DNA of 34,765 nucleotides from an uncultured Spirochaetia bacterium (GCA_947038115.1 CAMQVF010000012.1:1-34765), one strand, 5' to 3'; shown: positions 16,442-25,412, numbered from the stretch's first letter. Numbers and translations: made by a program. Notes: generated by a model from the letters alone, not told the origin.

Positions 16442-17012
16442 ACAAGATTACTATTTCAAAAAGGCAAAAGAAGAAAAATATATGGCTAGAAGTGTATATA
16501 AACTTCAAGAAGCTCAAAAAAAATTCAACTTCATTTCATCTTCAGACTTCATCTTGGATGTTGGATGTACTCCTGGGTCATTCAGTCAATATATGTTGAA
16601 TCAAATATTGAGACAAGGCAGTATTGTTGGCGTAGACATTTTACCATGCACCTTAAAACATGAAAAATTCAAGTTTATAGAAGGTGATATTAAAGATATA
16701 GATTTTTCGGATATTTTACAAAACAAGAAATTATTTGATGTAGTAATAAGTGATGCAATGCCAAACACTACTTCAGATAAAGAAACTAACCATTTCCGCT
16801 CCATAGCACTTTGTAGTATGATATTTAATTCAACGATAAATATACTAAAGACTGATGGACACTTTTTTATAAAAACATATGATGGCGGTGACTTAGCTGA
16901 GTTTAAGAAAAATTTAATGGATTATTTTCAGAAAGTATCGTTTTTTAAGCCGAAAAGCTCAAGAAGTGAAAGTAGAGAAATTTTTATTTTTGCATACTCG
17001 AAAAAAGAATGA
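16431..17012 (+). CDS. rlmE: 23S rRNA 2'-O-ribose methyltransferase RlmE (FtsJ)
   Basis: Methylates the 2'-O of a uridine in the 23S rRNA A-loop using S-adenosylmethionine, late in 50S assembly. It has the FtsJ Rossmann fold: RSVYKLQE near the N-terminus and the SAM motif DVGCTPGSFSQ (43-53). The catalytic K-D-K-E tetrad is complete: K24, D108 (in VVISDAMPN), K148 (in FFIKTYDG) and E183 (in SREIF). Length 193 is slightly short but normal for the family. It starts at TTG inside the end of the upstream gene, with GAGG nine bases before it, so translation is probably coupled. An alternative is the TlyA-type FtsJ methyltransferases, but those carry an S4 domain, absent here. Confidence 0.93.
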   Translation: MKNRQDYYFKKAKEEKYMARSVYKLQEAQKKFNFISSSDFILDVGCTPGSFSQYMLNQILRQGSIVGVDILPCTLKHEKFKFIEGDIKDIDFSDILQNKKLFDVVISDAMPNTTSDKETNHFRSIALCSMIFNSTINILKTDGHFFIKTYDGGDLAEFKKNLMDYFQKVSFFKPKSSRSESREIFIFAYSKKE

Positions 17013-17041
17013 AAATCTAATAGTTTTTAGAAGGAGTTAAT

Positions 17042-17473
17042 ATGAATAAAACTGGCGAAGAACAAGCCATAGTTATAGAATTGAAAAACAAAAATGAGGC
17101 TTTGGTTGAACTTAAGCCTAGTAGTGCCTGCGGAAGTTGTAATCTTTGTGCGGTAAAACCTTTAAGAATCACAGTAGAAAATAAAAAAAATGCCTTAGTC
17201 GGTGATACTGTAATGCTTAATACAAATAAATTTAAAAAACCTATTATAGTAATTAATGTCTATGTAATGCCTGTAGTCTTTTTAATTTTAGGTTATTTTA
17301 TAGGCTCTATGTTTTATGACAAGTTATCTTTAACTATGGATAAAGAGTCATTTTCAGCGACAATAGCCGCTCTATTTTTTGCGAGTTATATTATTATTGC
17401 TATAGTTATAACCAAAAAACATAGAAAGCTAACGGCAGCTATAGTTGAAATTATACAAAATAGTAATAATTAA
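17042..17473 (+). CDS. RseC/MucC-family membrane protein
   Basis: 143 residues. The N-terminal cytoplasmic part is a small beta domain (AIVIELKNKNEALVELKP) with the family's cysteine cluster C30, C33, C36 (SACGSCNLCA). Two membrane helices follow at about 64-87 and 103-122. Members act in electron-transfer-linked systems such as reduction of the SoxR iron-sulfur cluster with the Rnf complex, or in sigma-E control. Neither rnf genes nor an anti-sigma factor are nearby, so the role here is open. AGAAGGAG gives a strong ribosome site. It lies 29 bases after rlmE and 32 before the PSP1 gene. Confidence 0.85.
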   Translation: MNKTGEEQAIVIELKNKNEALVELKPSSACGSCNLCAVKPLRITVENKKNALVGDTVMLNTNKFKKPIIVINVYVMPVVFLILGYFIGSMFYDKLSLTMDKESFSATIAALFFASYIIIAIVITKKHRKLTAAIVEIIQNSNN

Positions 17474-17505
17474 TTTTCAAAATACAATAAGGATAGGTTT
17501 ATAAA

Positions 17506-18462
17506 GTGATTGAAAAAATAGCATGCGTTAAATATAGATCTTTTATATCTAAGTTTACATATAAAAATATAACTGATTTAACAATTTATGATAAATGTAT
17601 TATAGAAACAGAAGAAGGCGTCGAATTCGGGAATGTTTTAAGCTTTGAAGAAGTTGAAGCTGAAGAAGTTCTCGAGGAGTCTAAAAATAAAAGTAGTGAA
17701 AGTGGCGATAATTCAAAGGATAAAAAATATCAAGCGAAGTCGCAAGCTCATTACCTAGTCGAAAAAGTGAAGTGTGGTTGTGCATGTGCTGATTCTGACA
17801 AAACAGACTCTGCTTGCTCATGTAAGTCATCTGGTAAAAACAAAATATTCAAGATATTACGTATAGCAACTGACAAAGATATTGAGCAATACGAGACTAA
17901 TGAAAAGGATTCAAAAGAAGCCTATAGAATATGCAAAGATAGAGTTATAGAACATGAGCTTGATTTAAAGCTAGTTACTGCATACTACTTCCTTGATAGG
18001 TCGAAATTATTATTTGAATTCACGGCTAAACAGAGAGTTGACTTCAGAGAATTGGTGAAAGACCTAGCTGCTAACTTTAAAACACGTATTGAACTCAAAC
18101 AAATAGGTGTTAGAGATGAAGCAAAATCGGTTGGCGGATGCGGATCTTGTGGACGTGAAATATGCTGTAATATTATAGGTAGTAGTTTTGAGACTATTAC
18201 TATAAAAATGGCTAAAGAACAAAATATGCCACTGAGCACAAATAAAATATCTGGGCAATGTGGACGCTTAATGTGTTGCCTTGCTTATGAATATAGCACT
18301 TATCTTGAGATTAAAAAAGAGTTGCCTAAAATTGGAACTGGTGTTCGATTTAATAATGTCGATGCCATCATAAGGGATATAAATATAATTAGTCGGAAAT
18401 TATTTATAGAAACTGAAGACAAAAGGTTTTTATATGTTGATATTAAAGAAGTAGAATTATAA
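17506..18462 (+). CDS. PSP1-domain protein (YaaT/RicT-like) with cysteine-rich insert
   Basis: A 318-residue member of the PSP1 family. In Bacillus the relative RicT (YaaT) joins an iron-sulfur RicA/RicF/RicT complex affecting RNA processing; whether that applies here is unknown. The C-terminal PSP1 core is intact: VDFRELVKDLAA, IELKQIGVRDEAK, GGCGSCGREICC (C212, C215, C220, C221), IKMAKEQNMPL and SGQCGRLMCCLAYE (C252, C257, C258). Unusually, a hydrophilic insert of about 50 residues (roughly 58-112) separates the first beta strands from the core and carries five more cysteines (C90, C92, C94, C104, C106). The start is GTG with AAGGATAGG upstream. It is in the run leading to trpS, which starts 18 bases later. 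Confidence 0.92.
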   Translation: MIEKIACVKYRSFISKFTYKNITDLTIYDKCIIETEEGVEFGNVLSFEEVEAEEVLEESKNKSSESGDNSKDKKYQAKSQAHYLVEKVKCGCACADSDKTDSACSCKSSGKNKIFKILRIATDKDIEQYETNEKDSKEAYRICKDRVIEHELDLKLVTAYYFLDRSKLLFEFTAKQRVDFRELVKDLAANFKTRIELKQIGVRDEAKSVGGCGSCGREICCNIIGSSFETITIKMAKEQNMPLSTNKISGQCGRLMCCLAYEYSTYLEIKKELPKIGTGVRFNNVDAIIRDINIISRKLFIETEDKRFLYVDIKEVEL

Positions 18463-18480
18463 AAGAGGTGAGAATCTGTT

Positions 18481-19461
18481 ATGAAAAAAGTTATGCTTAG
18501 TGGAATACAACCTACTGGTTCTTTACATATAGGAAACTATTTGGGTGCGATGAAAAATTGGGTAGCAATGACTGAAGAGATTTTTGGCTATTTTTGTATA
18601 GTTGATTATCATGCAATAACTATCAATTACGAACCTAAAGAAATGCAAAAAAGAATTTTGGAAGCTGCCATTGAGTATTTAGCCTCTGGTCTAACAGATG
18701 ATAAATGTGCTATTTTTGTGCAGTCGCATGTGAGGGCTCATACTGAACTCGCTTGGATTTTTAATTCTATCACTCCTGTCGCTGAACTTGAGAGGATGAC
18801 ACAATATAAAGATAAATCGCATAAAAATGAGTCGAATATTAATGCAGCCCTTCTAACCTACCCCACTTTGATGGCGGCGGATATTTTGCTCTATAAACCT
18901 GATTTTGTGCCTGTTGGTGAAGATCAAACTCAACATTTAGAACTTACGCGAATGATTGTTAGAAAGTTCAATAATAAATTTGGCGAATATTTTACAGAGC
19001 CAGAAATCGCTTATAGTAAAGTTCCAAAAATTTTAGGGCTTGATGGCGTAAATAAAATGAGCAAGTCGCTTAATAATCATATTCCTTTGAGGCTTAGCGA
19101 GGCGGAAACTGAAAAACTCATTCTTAAAAATGCTGTTACAGATACAAATAGAATTAGAAAAACAGATGCTGGAAATCCTAATATTTGTAATGTATTTAGC
19201 TGGCATAAAATATTCTCAAGTGAAAGCACTCAACAAGAATGTTTCGAGTCTTGCACCAATGCCTCTATCGGATGTGTCGATTGTAAAAAGATTTTGATAA
19301 AAAATTTAAATGATGACCTCAGAGAAGTTCGAGAAAAGATTATTTCATACGAGGCTAATAAAGATTATGTTTACGATATTCTTAAAAGTGGTGCAGAGAA
19401 AGCTAATAAAGTCGCCGAGAAAACCTTAAATGAAGTTAAAGAACTTATGGGTATTTTTTAG
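18481..19461 (+). CDS. trpS: Tryptophanyl-tRNA synthetase
   Basis: Charges tRNA-Trp with tryptophan; cytosolic class I synthetase, 326 residues, the normal bacterial length. The N-terminus has SGIQPTGSLHIGNYLGA, with the HIGH-type motif HIGN at 16-19. The KMSKS loop is exact at 192-196 (DGVNKMSKS). PVGEDQTQHLELTR is the typical dimer and substrate region. Near the C-terminus it has a cluster of cysteines (residues about 240-270: NICNVF, QECFESC, GCVDCKK), also found in a subgroup of bacterial TrpS. It is the last gene of the operon beginning at 15044. The ATG has AGAGGTGAG upstream. No attenuator or T-box is seen. Confidence 0.97.
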   Translation: MKKVMLSGIQPTGSLHIGNYLGAMKNWVAMTEEIFGYFCIVDYHAITINYEPKEMQKRILEAAIEYLASGLTDDKCAIFVQSHVRAHTELAWIFNSITPVAELERMTQYKDKSHKNESNINAALLTYPTLMAADILLYKPDFVPVGEDQTQHLELTRMIVRKFNNKFGEYFTEPEIAYSKVPKILGLDGVNKMSKSLNNHIPLRLSEAETEKLILKNAVTDTNRIRKTDAGNPNICNVFSWHKIFSSESTQQECFESCTNASIGCVDCKKILIKNLNDDLREVREKIISYEANKDYVYDILKSGAEKANKVAEKTLNEVKELMGIF

Positions 19462-19462
19462 T

Positions 19463-19493
19463 TTGTTTATAAAAACAAAATCTAAGATATAAT
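19463..19493 (+). promoter_or_regulatory. Promoter of the TRIC-type gene, likely leaderless start
   Basis: A perfect TATAAT at 19488-19493 ends six bases before the ATG at 19500, so the expected start falls on the A of the start codon. The -35 is weak (TTGTTT at 19463-19468 with a long 19-base spacer). No Shine-Dalgarno sequence is present. A 7-bp A/T inverted repeat (TTTGTTT/AAACAAA) overlaps the -35 region. Confidence 0.5.
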
Positions 19494-19499
19494 TAATTT

Positions 19500-20156
19500 A
19501 TGGAAAAAACATTATTTTTGATATATATATTTGAAATTTTAGGCACTATAGCCTTTTCAATATCTGGTGCAATAGTTGCGATGAGGCATAAACTCGATCT
19601 CTTTGGCGTCATAGTTCTAGGCTGTACTACGGCTACTGGTGGCGGCATAATGCGAGATATATTCATGGGAGAATTGCCACCGAGAACATTCTTAAATTCT
19701 GAATATTTAGTGCTGTCATTTATAACTATAATCATAGTATTTTTTATAGCGGCTACACAAAAAGATTATTTTCTAAAAAAAATGAACCTCATAAGTCAAA
19801 TAAATACATTTTTTGACGCCATTGGTTTGGGCACATTTAGTGTTACTGGTGTTCAAATTGCCATCAACTCAACAGGCTATAATAGCAATATGTTTCTATC
19901 AATATTTTTGGGCGTTATCACAGCCATAGGCGGCGGAATTGTTAGAGATATTCTCTGCTGTCAAGTTCCTTATATATTCAAAAAAGAATTATATGCCACA
20001 GTGGCGATTATCGGTAGTTTTAGCTACTATTATTTTTATAAAATATTTGGCATCCCCGATATTGCTGCGACATTTATGAGCGTGATTTTGGTGTTTGTGC
20101 TACGTATTCTTACATTCAAATATAAATGGGAATTACCCATATTAAAAGATTTATAA
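19500..20156 (+). CDS. TRIC-type cation channel family membrane protein (UPF0126)
   Basis: A 218-residue protein with about seven hydrophobic helices, belonging to the prokaryotic trimeric intracellular cation channel family (UPF0126, YicG-like). Its internal duplication is plain: GGGIMRDI at 47-54 and GGGIVRDI at 144-151, each after a T/A-rich helix (TTATGGG, TAIGGG). These glycine/arginine motifs form the pore kinks in the family. Prokaryotic members conduct K+ or Na+; the physiological role here is unknown. It starts 38 bases after trpS but has its own perfect TATAAT directly upstream, with no ribosome site, so it may be translated from a leaderless message. Confidence 0.92.
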   Translation: MEKTLFLIYIFEILGTIAFSISGAIVAMRHKLDLFGVIVLGCTTATGGGIMRDIFMGELPPRTFLNSEYLVLSFITIIIVFFIAATQKDYFLKKMNLISQINTFFDAIGLGTFSVTGVQIAINSTGYNSNMFLSIFLGVITAIGGGIVRDILCCQVPYIFKKELYATVAIIGSFSYYYFYKIFGIPDIAATFMSVILVFVLRILTFKYKWELPILKDL

Positions 20157-20186
20157 ATTTTACTCTATGTAATAAATAAAAAATTA

Positions 20187-21068
20187 ATGAAAGTGCAATT
20201 GAAAAGTATAACTATAAAAAATAATAACCCATCACGGGTAGATAAATTAATAAAACAAAAATTTCCACATTTATCTTCAACTGAAATAGATTTTATATGC
20301 CAAAATAAAAAAGTAAAACTAAATGGCAAAATATTAAAAAAAGGTGACATAGTAAAAAAAAATATAAGTGTCCTTTTGAGCGAAAGCCAAATTAATGGCG
20401 AAATTATAAAAAATAATTCTATAAAACTTGACATAGTATATGAAGATGATTATCTATTATTCGTAAATAAAAATATTAAAATACCCACTGTAGCCAATAT
20501 GTTTTTGAACAGCGAAACTTTATCCAATTATATGGCGGGTTATATCGACACAATAAAAACTGGCGGAGTGCTTAATGCTGGCTCAATTAATAGACTAGAC
20601 AATGAAACTAGCGGGCTTGTATTATTTGCGAAAACTGAAGAATGTTATGATTTATTATATAAAAATTATCACAATAAAACGAATAAAAATATCGAAAAAT
20701 ATTATATTGCAGTAATTGAAGATAATGAAAAAAAGTTAAATCCTTATTTTGAAATGAGCGATTATATTGAAAATGCTACAATTACTAAAATGAAAACAAC
20801 TGATGAAATTAACGAAAAACATTATGCATGCTCAGAAGCTAGTGTTTTAGGAATTATCGATAATTATACATTCTTGCTCATTCGGATTTTCACAGGTCAT
20901 AGACATCAAATAAGGCTTCAACTATCGAGCAGAGGCTTTCCTATAATCGGCGATGAATTATATGGTTCTCCACATAAAAGTCGATTAATGCTTCATTCAT
21001 ATATGATTTGCTTTCATCATCCTATAAATAATAATAAAATAATAATAGCCACTAATAAAATATTTTGA
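20187..21068 (+). CDS. RluC/RluD-type pseudouridine synthase
   Basis: Converts specific uridines in RNA (in this family usually 23S rRNA) to pseudouridine. An S4 RNA-binding domain occupies about 16-63 (SRVDKLIKQKFPHLS, KVKLNGKILKKGDIV). The catalytic domain has the motif INRLDNETSGLVLFAKT with catalytic Asp138; the usual HRLD histidine is Asn here, which some relatives also show. The C-terminal motif GHRHQIRLQLSSRGFPIIGD is complete. Length 293 is typical. Which position it modifies cannot be told from sequence. No ribosome site precedes the ATG. It follows the TRIC-type gene by 30 bases. Confidence 0.93.
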   Translation: MKVQLKSITIKNNNPSRVDKLIKQKFPHLSSTEIDFICQNKKVKLNGKILKKGDIVKKNISVLLSESQINGEIIKNNSIKLDIVYEDDYLLFVNKNIKIPTVANMFLNSETLSNYMAGYIDTIKTGGVLNAGSINRLDNETSGLVLFAKTEECYDLLYKNYHNKTNKNIEKYYIAVIEDNEKKLNPYFEMSDYIENATITKMKTTDEINEKHYACSEASVLGIIDNYTFLLIRIFTGHRHQIRLQLSSRGFPIIGDELYGSPHKSRLMLHSYMICFHHPINNNKIIIATNKIF

Positions 21069-21137
21069 CGCTTGAATTTTTTAGAATTTTGCTATAAAAT
21101 TAGATACTATAATATAAAAAATAAAGGTTTTGGTTCT

Positions 21138-21671
21138 ATGAAAAAATATCTACTTCTAATATTTATAATGCCAATGTTAATTATAAGTTGCAAAAATGAC
21201 GGCGGTTCAACTTATGCTATGGATAAAAGATTTAATAATTTTCTAAAAATTTTACCAGAAGATATTAAAGATGATTTTGTTTTGGATTCGAAAAAATATG
21301 GAACTGAATATAAAAAATTGCAAGAAGAATTATACACTTGGATTGACACAACAATTGAAAATGAAAAAATAACTGAACAAGAAGTTAAAACTAGAATTGC
21401 GGTTGGAAATATTGAATATAATATCGAAACACTTTTGGCTCGTGAATACGAAAGAGTGCTACCATTCTCGCTTATGACAAATGTAAAAAATCATATAGAC
21501 CAAAATCTAACTCCAAGTATAAAAAATCTTGAACAAGACTCCACCTTCTCAAATAAATTTAATAACTTGAAAAAAGATGAAGCCATAGTCAATTTTACTA
21601 CAGATGAAGCAGTTTTTTATTATGTATGGAATTATCTTCTAGGACTTGAAAGACCACGAAGATTTCAATAA
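21138..21671 (+). CDS. Putative lipoprotein
   Basis: I do not recognise the family. Taking ATG at 21138 gives 177 residues with a classic lipoprotein signal: MKKYLLLIFIMPMLIISC, lipobox IISC with the lipidated Cys18, then KND and a Gly/Ser linker. AAAGG lies upstream at workable spacing. The frame is open back to 21072, but that start would place 22 residues before the signal. The mature part is hydrophilic, mostly helical and rich in Lys/Glu/Asn, with no enzymatic motif. It should be anchored to the inner or outer membrane. It ends 16 bases from the convergent ugd gene. Confidence 0.75.
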   Translation: MKKYLLLIFIMPMLIISCKNDGGSTYAMDKRFNNFLKILPEDIKDDFVLDSKKYGTEYKKLQEELYTWIDTTIENEKITEQEVKTRIAVGNIEYNIETLLAREYERVLPFSLMTNVKNHIDQNLTPSIKNLEQDSTFSNKFNNLKKDEAIVNFTTDEAVFYYVWNYLLGLERPRRFQ

Positions 21672-21687
21672 CAAATATTAAATTACT

Positions 21688-22992
21688 CTAATTATCGCAA
21701 CCCATGCAAATATACTCGATGCCACGTCCAATCATTCTGCTATTTTCATACTGATTTCGTCCGTCAAATATAATTTTATCTTTAAGCATACTTTTAATTT
21801 TGTCAAAATTAGGACGTCTAAATTCATTCCATTCTGTGAGAAGAAGTAAAGCATCTGTATTTTCTAAAGCATCATAAGAATTTTTAGCATAATATATTTT
21901 ATCTTTAAATATTTTTCTAGCCTCATCAAAAGCCTTAGGGTCGAATGCTCTAACTTTAGCACCACGTTTAATTAATTCATTTATTATAGTAATGGAAGGA
22001 GCTTCACGCATATCATTTGTACGAGGCTTGAAAGATAGCCCCCATACAGCAAATGTCTTGCCACTAATATTATTATTATATCTATCCAAAATCTTATTTA
22101 TAAAAATTGTTCTTTGCTTAATATTAACTTCATGAACCGATTTTAATATATTTGCCTCCATATCAAAATCATTCGCCATTTTAATCAAAGCCTGAACATC
22201 TTTAGGAAAACAACTTCCACCATAGCCAAGCCCATGAAAAAGAAATTGATTGCCTATTCGTTTATCGGTAGACATTCCAATTCGCACCAAATCAGCATTC
22301 GCACCAACTTTCTCGCAAATATTAGACATCTCATTTGCAAATGATATTTTCGTAGCAAGAAAAGCATTGGCCGCATATTTAGTCATTTCAGCCGAAGCCG
22401 TATCCATTATAATAATTGGAGCACCCGTTCGGACAAATGGAGAATATATATCACGCATTACATCAACCGCTTTTTGAGAATTTGCACCAATAACTACTCT
22501 ATCAGGCTTAAGAAAGTCATCAACTGCAGCTCCTTGTTTTAAGAACTCAGGATTAGAGACAACATCAAAGTCGCCACTATAATGTTTTTTTATTTCATTT
22601 TCAACAAGCTTATGAGTGCCCACAGGAACTGTCGATTTGTCAACTATTATTTTATAATCTTTCATAGCCTTGCCGATATCACTCGCAACCGATAAAACAT
22701 AAGTGAGGTCACAACCGCCGTCATCTTTTGAAGGAGTGCCAACAGCAATAAAACAAGCTGTAGATTTTTCAACTGCATAAGCTAAATCATCGGTAAACTC
22801 TAAACGTTTTTCTTCTACATTATTTATTATAATCTCTTCAAGCCCAGGTTCATAGAGAGGTGTAATCCCTTTTTTAAGCTTAGCTATTTTCTCCAAATCA
22901 TTATCAACACATATAACATCATTACCCATTTCAGCCAAGCAAGTACCAGTGATAAGGCCTACATAGCCTGTGCCAATAACACAGATATTCAT
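21688..22992 (-). CDS. ugd: UDP-glucose 6-dehydrogenase
   Basis: Oxidises UDP-glucose to UDP-glucuronate with two NAD+, supplying acidic sugars for surface polysaccharide; cytosolic. The N-terminal NAD domain begins MNICVIGTGYVGLITG (GxGxxG). The active-site phrase GYGGSCFPKD carries catalytic Cys261. SNPEFLKQGAAVDDF and LKPDRVVIG are also diagnostic, and the C-terminal UDP-binding domain has WGLSFKPRTNDMREAPS. The 434-residue length is standard. It might use UDP-ManNAc or UDP-GlcNAc instead; the phrase GNQFLFHGLGYGG favours UDP-glucose. AAAAGG eight bases before the ATG supports the start. It follows cheA by only 12 bases, so the two should share a transcript. Confidence 0.93.
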   Translation of the reverse strand: MNICVIGTGYVGLITGTCLAEMGNDVICVDNDLEKIAKLKKGITPLYEPGLEEIIINNVEEKRLEFTDDLAYAVEKSTACFIAVGTPSKDDGGCDLTYVLSVASDIGKAMKDYKIIVDKSTVPVGTHKLVENEIKKHYSGDFDVVSNPEFLKQGAAVDDFLKPDRVVIGANSQKAVDVMRDIYSPFVRTGAPIIIMDTASAEMTKYAANAFLATKISFANEMSNICEKVGANADLVRIGMSTDKRIGNQFLFHGLGYGGSCFPKDVQALIKMANDFDMEANILKSVHEVNIKQRTIFINKILDRYNNNISGKTFAVWGLSFKPRTNDMREAPSITIINELIKRGAKVRAFDPKAFDEARKIFKDKIYYAKNSYDALENTDALLLLTEWNEFRRPNFDKIKSMLKDKIIFDGRNQYENSRMIGRGIEYICMGCDN

Positions 22993-23004
22993 AATTTTTA
23001 CCTT

Positions 23005-25377
23005 TTATAGTTTAGTATTATCTTCTTCGTTTTCAACTTTAGATTCTAAATTATTTTCTTTAATAGATTCAATAAATGATTTTAAATTAATTTTATCTAT
23101 CGACGCTTTATCATGATGTGAGGCAGAAATATGTTCCAAAATACGTTTATTACCCAAGTCAATTATAGTTTGAATATCCAAAATAAAGCTAACTCTACCA
23201 TCACCCAAGATAGTTGCCCCAGCTATTCCTTGCGATTTTGTTATTTTATCCTTCAAGGCCTTAATTACGATATCTTGTTCACCTATTAAATTATTTACAA
23301 GTAAAGCTATTTTTTTATCTTCCACCATTAAAATTACAGCATAATAAGACTCGATATCTTCATACTGGCTTGGTAAATTAAATAGATTTTTAATGCTTAA
23401 AACATTAACTAATTCATCTCTTACATTTATAACAAAAACATTTTCAAGCATTTTAATTTCGTCTTTGTCAATTTTTATAGTTTCGACTATACTATTAATA
23501 GGAATTGAATAATATTCTTTTTCACTTTCAACTATCAAAGCTTGAATAATCGCAAGAGTTAAAGGTATTTTAAGAGAAAAACTAGTTCCTTCGCCGACTA
23601 CAGTTTCGATAGTAATTCGTCCATTAATTTTCTCAAGGCTCTTTTTTACAACATCCATTCCAACACCACGCCCAGATAAACTGCTAACCTTTGTGGTGGT
23701 AGTGAAATCAGTTAAATAAATAAGATCAATTTTTTCAATATCAGTTAATTTTGCGTCTTTATCTACAACACCTTTTTTTACAGCACTTTCAAAAATAACA
23801 TTTGGATTCATGCCATAACCATCATCACTAACTTTTATTATTATAAGATTTCCTTCATGCGATGCTGAAAGCCTTATAGTTCCTGTTCTAGGTTTACCCA
23901 GTTTTTCTCTTTCATCTGGTGATTCAATTCCATGCCCTAAAGCATTTCTAATTAAATGCACCAAAGGGTCTACCAAAACTTCAATAACCGATTTATCAAG
24001 CTCTGTATCTTCACCCAAAACCTCTAAAACTACATCTTTCTCTAACTCACGAGATAAATCCCTCACTAGTCGTCTGAATCTATTAAATGTTTGAGCTATT
24101 GGAACCATTCGTATTTTCATTACAGTCGATTGCAAGTCATTTGTAACACGGGTAAGTATTAGATATGAATCTCTAAATTTATCCAATGATTGTTTAAATT
24201 CAGTTCCCATATCAGTCATATATTTTATTTTAGTATTAAAACTTTCTAAATATTCATTTCTAGTTTCTTTAAACTCTTTTTTACTCATAGAGTCTTCAAA
24301 GCGTCTTAAAATTTTAACAACGCTATCTTTATAATATTTTTTTATATCATTGATAGACTCTTCTAATAATTTTTCATAATTTGAAAATTCATTTTCGTAC
24401 TGCTGATAAGAACTTTTATTAATGACAAGCTCACCAACTTGGTTCATCATCTCATCGACTCTGTCACTCTCAACACGCAAAAAACTACTTTGTTTATCTT
24501 GTTTGATGTTTTCTTCAGTGTCGATAGGTTTAGATATATTATTAGGTTTATCTTTTTTTTCTAACTCTTTAGCTATCTTATTAAAGTATTGTTCGTATTC
24601 TATAATATCAAACAACTCTACTTTTATAGACTTTGTAACATCAGGTATTTTTACTTCTGAAGCTATTTTATTTTTATCAAGCTCACTTATAAGTATATAA
24701 AGAACGTCTTCATAAAACTCCTCACTCTCAAGCTCTTTCATACTTGGATTTGTCAATACTAGCTCGCCAATAGATTTAAGCATCAACAAAACTTGAATAC
24801 CACCAACAGTACGCATTGGATGTTTAGTATTAAACTTAACATAAACTAAATATGTATTTATAGAATTCTCAAGACTATCACGTATCGCACTCATAGTATC
24901 AGCAGTAATTTCTATACCATGATACTTGCTTGCATTTTCTTTAGTTGATACTGCATTATTATTTTTACGAGAATTTGTAGCTATTACAAGTCTTGATTTT
25001 CTAAACTCTTCAATAGATTTTAATTCTTTGTTTAAATTACCAGGATATACTTTTTCATCACTTGCCGCATTAATAAGCCCTTTGACTATATCAATACCTT
25101 TCAGTAAAACATCTATAGTATCGCCATCAATATCAATTTTATCATTTCTAATTAAATCAAGTAAATCTTCAAATTTATGAGCATATTTAACAGTATCATT
25201 TAGTTCTACAGCACCAGCACTACCCTTCAGAGTGTGAATAGCCCGAAATATTTCTTGAACAGCATCTTTATTATGATGATCTTTTTCCAAGATTAATATA
25301 TTCTGCTCAAGTCTTTCAAGCATTTCGAAAGCTTCATCAAAGAAGTCTTTAATCATACTTTTTATATAATCGTCCAT
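23005..25377 (-). CDS. cheA: Chemotaxis histidine kinase CheA
   Basis: Receptor-coupled histidine kinase that phosphorylates CheY. Domain order in 790 residues: P1/Hpt about 1-105 with phospho-accepting His48 (IFRAIHTLKGSAG); a P2-like regulatory domain about 152-258; P3 dimerisation about 302-428; P4 ATPase about 428-606; P5/CheW-like about 607-745. In P4 the N-box reads NALGHGIE (N478, H482), where most CheA have Asp before His-Gly; the G1 box DDGYGM (518-523) and G2 GRGVGMD (569-575) are intact. P3 is longer than usual, with a Lys/Glu-rich coiled coil of roughly 70 extra residues (about 330-400). No cheW, cheY or receptor gene is adjacent. ugd follows at 12 bases, an unusual partner. AAAGG precedes the ATG. 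Confidence 0.95.
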   Translation of the reverse strand: MDDYIKSMIKDFFDEAFEMLERLEQNILILEKDHHNKDAVQEIFRAIHTLKGSAGAVELNDTVKYAHKFEDLLDLIRNDKIDIDGDTIDVLLKGIDIVKGLINAASDEKVYPGNLNKELKSIEEFRKSRLVIATNSRKNNNAVSTKENASKYHGIEITADTMSAIRDSLENSINTYLVYVKFNTKHPMRTVGGIQVLLMLKSIGELVLTNPSMKELESEEFYEDVLYILISELDKNKIASEVKIPDVTKSIKVELFDIIEYEQYFNKIAKELEKKDKPNNISKPIDTEENIKQDKQSSFLRVESDRVDEMMNQVGELVINKSSYQQYENEFSNYEKLLEESINDIKKYYKDSVVKILRRFEDSMSKKEFKETRNEYLESFNTKIKYMTDMGTEFKQSLDKFRDSYLILTRVTNDLQSTVMKIRMVPIAQTFNRFRRLVRDLSRELEKDVVLEVLGEDTELDKSVIEVLVDPLVHLIRNALGHGIESPDEREKLGKPRTGTIRLSASHEGNLIIIKVSDDGYGMNPNVIFESAVKKGVVDKDAKLTDIEKIDLIYLTDFTTTTKVSSLSGRGVGMDVVKKSLEKINGRITIETVVGEGTSFSLKIPLTLAIIQALIVESEKEYYSIPINSIVETIKIDKDEIKMLENVFVINVRDELVNVLSIKNLFNLPSQYEDIESYYAVILMVEDKKIALLVNNLIGEQDIVIKALKDKITKSQGIAGATILGDGRVSFILDIQTIIDLGNKRILEHISASHHDKASIDKINLKSFIESIKENNLESKVENEEDNTKL

Positions 25378-25412
25378 AAATATTGAAATGCCTTTAATAA
25401 TTCTTCATTCTA

